Below, one piece after another: positions 45,231 through 54,015 of a stretch of 64,000 nucleotides of DNA. This DNA is from CAYTBN01 sp964542165 (lineage in GTDB: Bacteria; Myxococcota_A; UBA796; UBA9615; CAYRNR01). The DNA lies in NCBI GenBank assembly GCA_964542165.1, contig CAZITQ010000007.1:1-64000 (forward strand), in the 5' to 3' direction. The notes under the pieces are model-generated. The model was not told the DNA's origin. It made no database searches and saw only the letters and a program-made list of their open reading frames with translations. Each line of letters starts with the position of its first letter. The stretch's first letter is position 1. The translations under genes and the position numbers were made by a program.

Positions 45231-45365
45231 CCGGTCTCCCGTCCTCGGGTGAGCCGCTACGCTCTACCCCCAATCGGTCCGGACTGTCAATCCGTCCCGA
45301 GATGCACGAACCTCCCAACCTTCGTATGCTGTCCCCCGGCGCCCAACGCCTTCGGGAGGTACGAC

Positions 45366-45893
45366 ATGCGACGTTTCGGCATCGGCTCCGTGGTCCTCGT
45401 GGTCCTGGCGGCCCTGTGGCTGCTGGCCTGCTCCGGCATCATGGGAAGTGGGGAGGCCGAGGAGGTCGTCATCCCGCCCCCACCCACCGTCGCGGTCTCG
45501 CCGCCGCCCACGATCGAGGTTCCGCCGCCCCCCGAGGAGGAGGCAACCCCGGAGGAGGCGGCCGAGGAGGAGGCCGCGGACGAAGAGGCGACCGCCGAGG
45601 AAGGCGAGGAGGAGGCGGAAGCCGAGGGTGAAGAGGAGGTCGCCGAGGAAGAGGACGAGTCGTCCTCGTCCGGCGGCAGCTCGTCGTCGGGCAGCGGCCG
45701 GGGCGGCAGCTCCGTCGGTAAGGGCGAACGCACCGGCGGAGCCCGCGTCCCGCCCCGGGGTGTGGGCCGCAACAAGGGCGGCTCGGGCAACTCCAAGGGG
45801 GACAGCGGCGGGAGCAGCGGAGGAAACTCCGGCAGCGGCCGGTCCGGCAACACCACCAATCCCGGTGGAGGGGGGGGTGGATCCAAGAAGTAG
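45366..45893 (+). CDS. Low-complexity lipoprotein (Pro, Glu and Gly/Ser-rich)
   Basis: A 175-residue lipoprotein (LLACSG, Cys22) made almost wholly of low-complexity blocks. These are a Pro-rich spacer (about 37-58), a Glu/Ala block (59-98), a Ser/Gly block and a basic Gly/Ser/Asn-rich tail. It is probably extended and could span the periplasm or wall. GGGAGG precedes the ATG. Convergent with the beta-helix lipoprotein gene, with the inverted-repeat element between them. Confidence 0.75.
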   Translation: MRRFGIGSVVLVVLAALWLLACSGIMGSGEAEEVVIPPPPTVAVSPPPTIEVPPPPEEEATPEEAAEEEAADEEATAEEGEEEAEAEGEEEVAEEEDESSSSGGSSSSGSGRGGSSVGKGERTGGARVPPRGVGRNKGGSGNSKGDSGGSSGGNSGSGRSGNTTNPGGGGGGSKK

Positions 45894-45966
45894 ACGGAAC
45901 CTCCTTGCCCCGGCCGCCGAGGTCCGCCCCCCAGGCTCGCGCCCCGCGTTGCTCCTCGATCTCTCG

Positions 45967-46128
45967 GAGCTTGTGAATCTATCCCCGGACCGAGTTTCGG
46001 GCCCGAGGCGGTCCCAGATGCAAGGAGAAGCGACAAGGCGATGTCTCCCCATCGGTGCGGAGCCTCGACGCCGCAGATGGGCCTGGATCGGGCGTGGAAC
46101 GACGGGAGTGGGATAGATTCACAAGCTC
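45967..46128. mobile_element. 162-bp structured element with 19-bp perfect terminal inverted repeats
   Basis: The 19 bases at 45967-45985 (starting GAGCTTGTG) recur as a perfect reverse complement at 46110-46128. Inside lie two further hairpins: GGACCG/CGGTCC (45987-45992, 46009-46014) around the palindrome CGGGCCCG, and CCCATC plus GCGG pairing with CCGC plus GATGGG (46048-46081). No open reading frame or clear target duplication. The element ends exactly at the stop codon of the gene at 46129. It could be a MITE-like insertion, a structured RNA or a two-way terminator. Confidence 0.6.
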
Positions 46129-47694
46129 TCAGCAGCCCGAACCGGGAAACACGTCGGGATCCAGGTCGTCACAGTCCCAGCCCTGGGCGGGGTAGGTGGA
46201 GACGTCGTACGGACCGGGCTGCCACCACGCCGGGTAGCCGTCCGAGTCCAGGTCCCACCCCGCCGCGCCCGGACCGCCGAAGGCCCCCATGTCGGAGATC
46301 GAGCCGTCGGGGTCCAGCAGGGTCGGGTCGCCCGCGTCGACCAGGGGTGAACTCACGTCCAGGTGCAGATCCCAGGTCGACGGATCGACGCCGGAGGTGT
46401 CGAGGAACTGGGGCGCGTCCGGGGTGTTGCCCTCCCGATTGCCAGGCTCGTCGGCCCAGTGGACGCACACGTCGATCTGGGGTTCGTTCTCCCAAGCGTC
46501 GCTGTAGCGCACCGTGAATTCCCAGCCGTGCAACCCGCCGCAATTGCCCGTGACAACCGTGTTCTGCGCGATGATGGCGTTGGTCAGCCGCTTGACTCCT
46601 TCGCCTCCACCGTCGACCGCCCCCGCCCTGTCGCCCGCGACATTGGACAGGATGGTGACGTTGTGCAGTTCGAGCGCCGAAATCTCGTACCAGTCCGTGA
46701 CCTCGATGCCTCCGCCGTGGTCGCTCACCGCGTTGTCGACGAAGATGAGGTTCGACCCGCGGACCGTTGATTCATTGACGGCCAGTCCTCCCCCATCCTC
46801 GGCGGCATTTCCGATGAAAACCGTGTGGGACAATTCGACGTCGGACGACATCGCCGACAGCGCGCCCGCCTCGTACCCGAACGAGTCCTCGAACACCAGG
46901 TTGTCGCCCTTGACGAAGGAGCTGCCTGCATGGAGCGCCCCCGCTCCCTGGAACGCCATGTTGTCGTCGAACCGGACACCGCTCAGATAAAGGGTAGCCC
47001 ACCCAGCGGCAATCCCGCCTCCGGAATGACCCGCCTCGCATCCCTCGATGCGGGAGTCGACCAGCGTCGGTTCGCCGAACTCGATCGCTATGCCTCCTCC
47101 GTGGTCGATGGCGCTGTTCCCCCGGATGATGAGATCGACGAGGGTGGGTGAAGAATGTTGGACCAGCAGCCCGGCGCCCTCAGTTGCTTCGCCGTCGGTG
47201 ACCGTGAAGCCCCGCAGGACGGTCTGAGGGCCCTCCCCGCTGCAGAAGGTGACCACCGGGCCGACACCGCCGCCGCTCAGCATCGTCTGTTCCGCCCCTT
47301 CCGCGGAGATTACCTCGACCGCCTTTCCCAGGAAGTCCAGCTGTTCGGTGTAGGTGCCGGGCTCCACGCATATCCGGTCCCCGTCGATCGCGATGTCGAG
47401 GGCGGCCTGGATCGTGGGCTGGTCGGCTGGGACGACCAGGTCGGCCCCGTGGCCACCGCAGGCGCCGGCTGGTGTCGTGTCGTCATCCCCGGCGCTGTCG
47501 TCGTCGGCCGAGTCGTCATCGCCCGTCGAGTCGTCGTCACCCGCGATGTCGTCGTCCCCCGAGTCGTCGTCGCATCCCGTCGAGTCGTCGTCCGTGGCGT
47601 CGTCGCTGTCCGGCTGTGGACATCCCGCGTTGAGCAGCGAGAAGGCGACCGCCAGACTCGCTGCCCAGCGCCACACCCGAACCTGCCTACCCAT
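46129..47694 (-). CDS. Asp-rich lipoprotein with pectin-lyase-like parallel beta-helix
   Basis: A 521-residue lipoprotein (LNAGC, Cys25). About 45 residues of Asp-rich tether follow, with recurring DDDSTG/DDDSAG units. The main domain starts VPADQPTIQAALDIAIDGDRICVEPGTYTEQL, the entry of a right-handed beta-helix, and repeats of the type GNSAIDHGGGIAIE, AGHSGGGIAAG and GNAAEDGGGLAV continue to about residue 420. The C-terminus carries DLDSDGYPAW...DCDDLDPDVFPG, a metal-binding motif. Base composition is less GC-biased than in neighbours. GGAGGGGACG precedes the ATG. Confidence 0.88.
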   Translation of the reverse strand: MGRQVRVWRWAASLAVAFSLLNAGCPQPDSDDATDDDSTGCDDDSGDDDIAGDDDSTGDDDSADDDSAGDDDTTPAGACGGHGADLVVPADQPTIQAALDIAIDGDRICVEPGTYTEQLDFLGKAVEVISAEGAEQTMLSGGGVGPVVTFCSGEGPQTVLRGFTVTDGEATEGAGLLVQHSSPTLVDLIIRGNSAIDHGGGIAIEFGEPTLVDSRIEGCEAGHSGGGIAAGWATLYLSGVRFDDNMAFQGAGALHAGSSFVKGDNLVFEDSFGYEAGALSAMSSDVELSHTVFIGNAAEDGGGLAVNESTVRGSNLIFVDNAVSDHGGGIEVTDWYEISALELHNVTILSNVAGDRAGAVDGGGEGVKRLTNAIIAQNTVVTGNCGGLHGWEFTVRYSDAWENEPQIDVCVHWADEPGNREGNTPDAPQFLDTSGVDPSTWDLHLDVSSPLVDAGDPTLLDPDGSISDMGAFGGPGAAGWDLDSDGYPAWWQPGPYDVSTYPAQGWDCDDLDPDVFPGSGC

Positions 47695-47738
47695 GTCGTC
47701 CCCTCCCTCCGGTCCGGCGCCCGGTGAACAGGATTGCA

Positions 47739-47780
47739 TTTTTTTTTTTACCGTGCTTGGCCAATCGATGTTGGGGGGGG
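47739..47780. repeat. T11 and G8 homopolymers between divergent surface-protein genes
   Basis: A run of 11 T (47739-47749) and a run of 8 G (47773-47780) lie in the 140-bp gap between the beta-helix lipoprotein and the RTX-like gene. A T11 tract stands out in this GC-rich sequence. Either tract could vary in length and alter promoter spacing. Confidence 0.7.
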
Positions 47781-47834
47781 CCTTCGGTTGGCTCCCGTGA
47801 CAGGAAGAGGTTCGCAACACCCGGGAGGAAACCC

Positions 47835-48797
47835 ATGGATAGGTATGCCTGGTTCCAGATTCTCTTCATCGTGGCCGTATCGTGGCCTGCGCAAGCAAAC
47901 GCGACCTTTCCCACCAGCTGCGACAACAACTCGGACCTCGGGGACTGGAACAACGAAGACTGCGACAGCGTGTGCACGAACATCACCGGCGCGATCCGCT
48001 GTGACCTGCAGTCCGGCGGCTCGGATCCCGTGGGGAAGATCTACGCCTACTCCCACGATGGGGACTTCATCATCTTCGGAAAGATAGACTCCGACCTGTT
48101 CTGCTGCGATTCGAGTGACAGCCTGACCTTCGATCGGTTGATCGTCGACACGGACGACAGCGGAGACACCGTCTGCCTCAGCCACCCCGATGGCAACTGC
48201 GACGCCGGCGGGAGTCTGGACGACGCCGCCCTCGATTTCGAGACCGGCAACGAGGGCTGGGACGAGACCACCTGGGTGCGGACGCGGGATGGCGACGACA
48301 CGGTCTACGGCGCGGATTACGACGACGATTGTGGGCACGGCGGCACGTACTGGTGTGACGACATCGAGGTCGGGATCGGCGACTCGGTCGGAGACAAGGT
48401 CTACGCCGGTGACGGCGGGGACCGCATCGGCGGGTACGGGAGCGAGGGGATGTACGCCGAGGGGCAGGATGGCGAGGACGCGATCCACGGCACCAGCGGC
48501 GACGACCGCCTCCACGGCGGCAATGATGACGACGTGATCCGGGGCGCCGCAGGCGACGACATCATCACCACGGGTCCGGGCAACAACTGGGCCCACGGCG
48601 GAACTGGATATGACGGAATCGACGGACACAACGGGAACGACACCCTCTGCGGCGACTGGGAGGACGACGGCGAGGAGGACGACCTCCTCGCAGCCGGTGA
48701 GGCACTCGGTGGCGAGGACATCTGCGCTGACTCGGAGTCGGACTACCTTGACGATTGCGAGGACCTCAGGACGCTATGCCCCAGCGCGCCCTGGTAG
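47835..48797 (+). CDS. Secreted protein with RTX-like calcium-binding repeats
   Basis: A 320-residue protein with a Sec signal (MDRYAWFQILFIVAVSWPAQANA). A Cys/Asp-rich N-terminal half follows. From about residue 165 there are glycine/aspartate nonapeptide-type repeats (GTSGDDRLHGGNDDDVIRG, HGGTGYDGIDGHNGNDTLCG) typical of calcium beta-rolls. The C-terminal type I secretion signal of true RTX toxins is not obvious. GGAGGAAA precedes the ATG. Its TAG directly abuts the stop of the convergent large lipoprotein gene. Confidence 0.85.
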   Translation: MDRYAWFQILFIVAVSWPAQANATFPTSCDNNSDLGDWNNEDCDSVCTNITGAIRCDLQSGGSDPVGKIYAYSHDGDFIIFGKIDSDLFCCDSSDSLTFDRLIVDTDDSGDTVCLSHPDGNCDAGGSLDDAALDFETGNEGWDETTWVRTRDGDDTVYGADYDDDCGHGGTYWCDDIEVGIGDSVGDKVYAGDGGDRIGGYGSEGMYAEGQDGEDAIHGTSGDDRLHGGNDDDVIRGAAGDDIITTGPGNNWAHGGTGYDGIDGHNGNDTLCGDWEDDGEEDDLLAAGEALGGEDICADSESDYLDDCEDLRTLCPSAPW

Positions 48798-51700
48798 CTA
48801 GCAGTTCCCGTAGTACCCGTACGTGATACTCACGATATCCCCGTCGTCCGGCACGTAGGCCGGGTCGAAGACGATCGCATTCAGCGCTGCGTCGTAGCTG
48901 TAGCCGCTGTACACCGCCACGCCGTTGATGCTCACGTCGATGGTGTTGGGGATCGCCGGGTAGGTCAGCTCGAAGGTGTCGGCCAGGCTGACGGTGATCC
49001 AGGCCAGGTTGGTCAGCGTGGACGCCCAGCTGCCGTCGCAGATGCTGCCCAGTACGCCGCCGGTGGCGTTGACCACCTCCACGTACCCGTCGCCCGGGTC
49101 CGCGCCCCCGCCCAGCCCGTTGCACGAGACCGCGTTGTACCCGTCCGTGCCGCAGATCGCCGACAGCACCACATGGTCCGGGTTGGCCTTCATCGCCTGG
49201 TACGAGGTCAGGTACGAGCTCCAGCTCCCGCTGTCGTCGTTCTCGTCGGAGACGAACACCACCCGCAGGCCGGCGTCGTCGCGCCAGAAGTTCTGGTTCG
49301 GCGACGTGTTGTTCCTGGCCTTGACCAGGCCGTCGTACCCGTACTTGAGGCCCCGCTCGGTGCCCGATCCGGAGGTGCCCACCGCGCAGTTGGCGGCGAA
49401 GACCTGGGCCCCGTTGGGGGTGGTGGGGTAGATCACCTTCTGGGCGCCCTGGAAGTCCTCGTCGTCGGTGGTCACGTTGGCGATGTGGAAGTCCACGCCG
49501 GCGTTGTTGATGATGGAGTAGAAGTAGCTGAAGTCGTCGCCGAGCTTGCCCTGCTCGTCATCCATCGAGCACGAGTTGTCCACCACCCACAACACGTCCG
49601 CCCAGTTGTTGCCCTGCTGCTGGAAGTTGTCGGTGGTGTAGCCGCCGGCCACGCCCAGGCCCTGCTGGTCCGCGGTGGCGTGGGGATCGGTGGGATCGTC
49701 GCTGTCCACCTGCAGCAGGCCGTCGTAGGTGATCACGTCGTCCGGCAGGAAGCTGACGGTGACGATCACCTCCTGACCCGGATCCAGGTCCCAGCCGTTG
49801 GCGACGTAGGTCTCCAGATCGCTGGCGTCGATGGACATCACGCCCACGTGGGGATTCTCGAAGAACGAATACCCCTGCAGCTCCAGCGGGGCGCTGCCCA
49901 CGCTGCGCACCGCGATGTCGACCTCGTACTCGCAGCCCACGTAGGCCCCCGCGAAGTAGTGCCAGGTGGGATCGAGCTCGATCTGGGGCGACGTGCCCTC
50001 CCCGAGCAGGTCCACGTACACCAGCCACTCGTCCGGATCGTTGCTGGGGATCTCCCCCAGCCCCTGGAAGGCCCCCACGTTGTGGGGGTTGAAGGCGATC
50101 TCCATCTGCACGCTGCCGCCCGGGGAGACCACCGAGCCGTTGGGGTTGGTGGCCACCGAAAACGCCGGGTCCCCCGACGTCTGGCAGTTGTAGATCTCCA
50201 GGTCCGCGTCACCCACGTTGGAGATGGTGACCCACTCGTACCCGGTGTCGTTCATCCGGACGCCGCCGAAGTCCAGGGTCGTGGGGTCCACGGCGATGTC
50301 CGGGTAGGGGGTCGCCTCGCCCATCAGCGCCACGTCGACCGTGGGTTCGTCGGGGTCGTTGCTGGTGAACGTCAACGTCGCGGTGTCGTCCACGTCGTCC
50401 GACGGCGTGTAGGTCACGTAGACCTCGGTGCCCCCGAACGGCAGCAGGGTCCCGGGCAGGTTCGCTGAGGCGAAGCTGAAGTCCGCGCTGCCCGAGATCG
50501 TCACGTCGGACACGTCCAGGTTGGCGTCGCCGATGTTGTCCACGAACACCGTGTGGGTGTTCCAGTGCCCGATGTCCACCTGGCCGAAGTCGATGCTCAG
50601 CGGGTCGACCACGATATCCGGCACCGGCAGCTCCGAGCCGTCGAGGGTGATGAAGACCGGGTTCTCGTCCGGATCGTTGCTCCAGACCTCCACCAGGCCG
50701 GTGTCCGTGCCGGGGTTCACCGGTGAGTAGGTCACCTCCACGGTGGTCGAGGCACCCGGGGCCAGCGTCTGGTACGAGGGGTCCACCGTGACGACGAACT
50801 CGGGGGCGCTCACCACGGCCACCGAGTCCAGCACCAGGTCCGCCGTCCCGACGTTGGAGACGGTCGCCGAGAGCGAGCTGCTGTGGCCGATCATCACCTG
50901 GCCGAAGGACAGGGTCGTGGGGAACACGTCGATGTCCGGGGCCGGCTCGGGGGCCCCCACCAGGGTCACGACCACCAGGGGCTCGTCGGCGTCGTCGCTG
51001 GTGATGGCGATCTCCCCGCTGTCGTCGCTGAGATCGGTGGGCACGTAGCTGACCAGGATCAGCTCGGTGCTCCCCGCCGCGATCACCGCGGGGAACTGGG
51101 CCGCGCTGAGGCCGAAGTCGGTGCTGCCGGTCAGCACCGGGGAGTCGACGGTGAGGTCGCCCGTGCCCACGTTGCTCACCGCCACGGTCTCGGTGACGGT
51201 GACGCCGACGCCCACCAGGCCGAAGTCGACGTGCAGGGGATCGACCTCGATGTCGGGGATCGGCTCGTGCTGGCCCGCCAGCGTCAGGGTCACCACCGGC
51301 TCGTCCGGGTCGTTGCTGGGGATCTCGATCGCCCCGGTGTCGGGGGTCATGTCCACCGGTGTGTAGCTCACCCGCACCGTCGCGCTCTCACCCACCGGCA
51401 GGGTGAGGTTCGACGGATCGGTCTCCATGGTGAACTCGGAGGAGCCGGTCGGGATCAGGGTCCCCAGCTCCAGCTCCACGTCCCCCAGGCTCCAGATCTC
51501 GGCCTCCATGGTGACCGTGTCGCCGATGTTCACCTCGCCGAACACCAGCTGCGACGGCACCAGCTCGATGTCGGGGGCCGGCTGCAGCTCTCCGCTGAGG
51601 GGGACCTCCACCACCGGCGTGTCCGGATCGTTGTTGACGATGACCAGGGTGCCGGCGTCGGCCACCTCGTCCGAGGGGGCGTAGACCACGTCGATCTGGG

Positions 51701-52328
51701 TCGTGTGGCTGGGGGGGAGGGTCGCCGGAGCCGGATTGACCTCCAGGGTGAAGTCGGCGGACGTGGCGCCGTCCAGGTGGATGTCCGAGAGCTCCAGGTC
51801 GGCGGTACCGACGCTGCTGACGGTCACCGACATCGTCACGGCGCCGCCCGACGGCACGAGCCCCCAGTCCAGGGACGAGGGCGACCAGGCGATGGCCGGT
51901 GTGGGCGCCTCGAGCACGTCCACCGCGAACACGGGCACCTCGACCACGGCCTCGTCCGGGTCGTCGCTGGTCACCCGGATCAGCCCCTCGGCCGGACCCA
52001 GCTCGGTGGGCAGGAAGCTGACCTCCACCTCCACCACCTCGTCGGAGCCCAGGGAGCCGCCGAAGTCCTGCACCGAGAACGGGCCCGAGGGGTCGTCCAT
52101 CAGCACCGAGTCCACCATCAGGCTGCCGCCGCCCACGTTGTGGATCGCCAGGATCTGGGTCGACGACACGCCCACGGTCACCGTGCCGAAGTCGATCTCC
52201 TCGGGCGACACGAAGATGTCCGGGTCCAGCTGCTCGAGGATGTTCTCGTTGCAGCCGAGCGCGAATACGCAGGCAAGCGCGAGGGCGGTGAGCCAGCGGT
52301 CTGAGAGCACGGTGTACTTGCGGTCCAT
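48798..52328 (-). CDS. Giant lipoprotein: eight choice-of-anchor D (ASH-type) repeats plus von Willebrand A-like domain
   Basis: An 1176-residue lipoprotein (FALGCNE, Cys26). Eight Ig-like repeats of about 100 residues follow, each opening with a variant of PDIxVxPxxLDFGxVxxG and closing with SNDPDEPxVxVxLxG. They are of the kind also found in HYDIN and centrosomal proteins. From about 860 a vWA-like domain follows (VLWVVDNSCSMDDEQGKLG with a DxSxS-like site, RVVFVSDENDDSG). The end (IDVSINGVAVYSGYSYDAALNAIVF) is a small beta domain. Likely a surface stalk with a ligand-binding tip. Confidence 0.9.
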   Translation of the reverse strand: MDRKYTVLSDRWLTALALACVFALGCNENILEQLDPDIFVSPEEIDFGTVTVGVSSTQILAIHNVGGGSLMVDSVLMDDPSGPFSVQDFGGSLGSDEVVEVEVSFLPTELGPAEGLIRVTSDDPDEAVVEVPVFAVDVLEAPTPAIAWSPSSLDWGLVPSGGAVTMSVTVSSVGTADLELSDIHLDGATSADFTLEVNPAPATLPPSHTTQIDVVYAPSDEVADAGTLVIVNNDPDTPVVEVPLSGELQPAPDIELVPSQLVFGEVNIGDTVTMEAEIWSLGDVELELGTLIPTGSSEFTMETDPSNLTLPVGESATVRVSYTPVDMTPDTGAIEIPSNDPDEPVVTLTLAGQHEPIPDIEVDPLHVDFGLVGVGVTVTETVAVSNVGTGDLTVDSPVLTGSTDFGLSAAQFPAVIAAGSTELILVSYVPTDLSDDSGEIAITSDDADEPLVVVTLVGAPEPAPDIDVFPTTLSFGQVMIGHSSSLSATVSNVGTADLVLDSVAVVSAPEFVVTVDPSYQTLAPGASTTVEVTYSPVNPGTDTGLVEVWSNDPDENPVFITLDGSELPVPDIVVDPLSIDFGQVDIGHWNTHTVFVDNIGDANLDVSDVTISGSADFSFASANLPGTLLPFGGTEVYVTYTPSDDVDDTATLTFTSNDPDEPTVDVALMGEATPYPDIAVDPTTLDFGGVRMNDTGYEWVTISNVGDADLEIYNCQTSGDPAFSVATNPNGSVVSPGGSVQMEIAFNPHNVGAFQGLGEIPSNDPDEWLVYVDLLGEGTSPQIELDPTWHYFAGAYVGCEYEVDIAVRSVGSAPLELQGYSFFENPHVGVMSIDASDLETYVANGWDLDPGQEVIVTVSFLPDDVITYDGLLQVDSDDPTDPHATADQQGLGVAGGYTTDNFQQQGNNWADVLWVVDNSCSMDDEQGKLGDDFSYFYSIINNAGVDFHIANVTTDDEDFQGAQKVIYPTTPNGAQVFAANCAVGTSGSGTERGLKYGYDGLVKARNNTSPNQNFWRDDAGLRVVFVSDENDDSGSWSSYLTSYQAMKANPDHVVLSAICGTDGYNAVSCNGLGGGADPGDGYVEVVNATGGVLGSICDGSWASTLTNLAWITVSLADTFELTYPAIPNTIDVSINGVAVYSGYSYDAALNAIVFDPAYVPDDGDIVSITYGYYGNC

Positions 52329-52411
52329 GACCGCTCCCTTCCCGGTTTCTCGGCGGTGCCAGGCTGGAGGGTTCTGCTGTCGGCGAGAACCGGCCTGCAG
52401 CGACCCACCCC

Positions 52412-52445
52412 ATTCGGGCCGCCGGCCAGGCCGGGCAGCCCGAAT
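52412..52445. terminator. Strong hairpin in the gap between YihY and giant lipoprotein genes
   Basis: ATTCGGGC (52412-52419) pairs with GCCCGAAT (52438-52445) and the interior GCCGGCC/GGCCGG extends the stem. It sits 64 bp after the YihY stop and about 85 bp before the giant lipoprotein start, both on the minus strand. No T-run follows, so it is either a factor-dependent terminator or a structured 5' leader. Confidence 0.5.
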
Positions 52446-52508
52446 GCATCTTACACGGGTGCGCGAGCGCAGACCCAGCGCGATGGTGAACGTCAGGGTG
52501 AAGCGGGT

Positions 52509-53843
52509 TCACTCGGAGGCGAGGAGCTCGGCGAGGGTCGTCTTCGACAGGGGCCGGACCAGGGTCGATCGGGCACCCCGGAGGATCTCGACCAGCGAAC
52601 GCACGGACGGATCGTCCTCGTCGGCCTCCGGCGGGATCGCCAGGGGATCGCTGCTGACCGCGGTGGCGACCCGTGCCAGGGTGATCTCCTCGGGATCCAG
52701 GCAGGGCTCCAGCTGTTCCCAGCGGCTGGAGCCCACCTGTCGAAGCAGGTCCCGCTCGGCGAGCAGATCGGCGATCCGGTCGGCCAGGTACACGGCCAGG
52801 CCCAGCTCCTGGGCGACCTGGACGATGGACACCGGGCTGCGCCCGCCCGCCTGCGCCCGGTAGACCGCCAGCAGGAGCCGGGTGGCGAAATAGGTCTGGT
52901 AGCGCTCCCCCAGCATCTTCTCCTGCTCACGGCCGGCGATGTGCTCGTAGTTCTGCAGCACGAAGGCCATCACGGCACCGGCCAGCACGATCAGCCAGGC
53001 CAGGTAGACCCACAGCAGCGTCATGAACAGGGCGCCGATGACCCCGTAGATCCGGGTGTAGGTGGTGGTCCAGCCCGCGAACGCCAGAAATCCCATCTTG
53101 GCCAGGGTCAGCAACGTCGCCGACACCAGCGCCGCGGTGGCCGCCGAGCCGGTGCGGACCCAGGTGCTCGGCACCAGCTTGTACAGCACGAAGCAGACCA
53201 TCCAGCCGATGGCGAGGCCGGTGAGAAACGACCGCATCCCCGGTGTGACCAGGGGGGCACGGTCCAGCAGGCGGAGCAACGACTGGAAGGGGCCGGAGGT
53301 GACCACTCCGGCCACGGCCGCGAACAGGAAGAGGGCCGCGACCATCCCCAGTCCACCCGCCCTCTGCATCCACGAGGAGCGCACCAGGCGGATGTTCCAG
53401 ATCTGGTTCAGGGTCCGGTTGAGCGTCATCACCAGCACGAGGGTGCCCCACACCAGCACGGCGACGCCGACCGCCGAGAACACGGCCGCGTTGCTCATGA
53501 AGCGCTCGATCTGCTCCAGCACCAGCTCCCGGTCGTAGGGCAGGAACTCGTCCACCACGAAGGTGGTCAGCCGCTCGCGGGCTGCAGCCAGACCCGGCAC
53601 CAGCTCGAACAGCGACGTCAACAGCGTCAACGCCGGGACCAGGCAGAACAGCACCTGGAACGACAGGGCCATCGACTTGGTGGAGCACTGCTTGCGGCCG
53701 ATCTCGCGGATCAGGAACGTCGAGAACAGCAGCGGATTGCGTGCCGCCCCCGGCAGGCCGCTGTGGATCACCAGCTCCCGGTAGCTCTCGGTCAGCCGGG
53801 TGTGGAGCTGGCGAATCAGGTCGAGGGTGCTTGCGGGCGACAT
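52509..53843 (-). CDS. YihY/virulence factor BrkB family membrane protein
   Basis: A 444-residue protein. Six or so membrane segments lie between residues 60 and 310 with family blocks TKSMALSFQVLFCLVPALTLL, RTLNQIWN, GPFQSLLRLL and YGVIGALFMTLLWVYLAWLIVLAGA. The C-terminal 110 residues form a soluble winged-helix-like domain (VSIVQVAQELGLAVYLADRIADLL). The ATG at 53843 is the best family match; its ribosome-binding site is weak. Often mislabelled ribonuclease BN; it is an inner-membrane protein of unclear role. Confidence 0.88.
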   Translation of the reverse strand: MSPASTLDLIRQLHTRLTESYRELVIHSGLPGAARNPLLFSTFLIREIGRKQCSTKSMALSFQVLFCLVPALTLLTSLFELVPGLAAARERLTTFVVDEFLPYDRELVLEQIERFMSNAAVFSAVGVAVLVWGTLVLVMTLNRTLNQIWNIRLVRSSWMQRAGGLGMVAALFLFAAVAGVVTSGPFQSLLRLLDRAPLVTPGMRSFLTGLAIGWMVCFVLYKLVPSTWVRTGSAATAALVSATLLTLAKMGFLAFAGWTTTYTRIYGVIGALFMTLLWVYLAWLIVLAGAVMAFVLQNYEHIAGREQEKMLGERYQTYFATRLLLAVYRAQAGGRSPVSIVQVAQELGLAVYLADRIADLLAERDLLRQVGSSRWEQLEPCLDPEEITLARVATAVSSDPLAIPPEADEDDPSVRSLVEILRGARSTLVRPLSKTTLAELLASE

Positions 53844-54015
53844 GCGGGAGGGCGCGTCCGGTTCCTTCCAACTCTTTGGAATCACGAAGGGAATTGCCTC
53901 GAAAACGCCGCAGAGTATACCACGCCTCGCCGGCGAACACGGGCGGCGGGTGACCGCGCGGGTGGGCGCGCGGTACACTTCGGCGCTGGGGATCCAACGA
54001 GGAGACGACGCGCGC

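Noticed and set aside
48795..48800. Abutting stop codons (TAGCTA) of convergent genes as a special signal
   Set aside because: Tight convergent packing occurs elsewhere here (15876-15879) and needs no special explanation.
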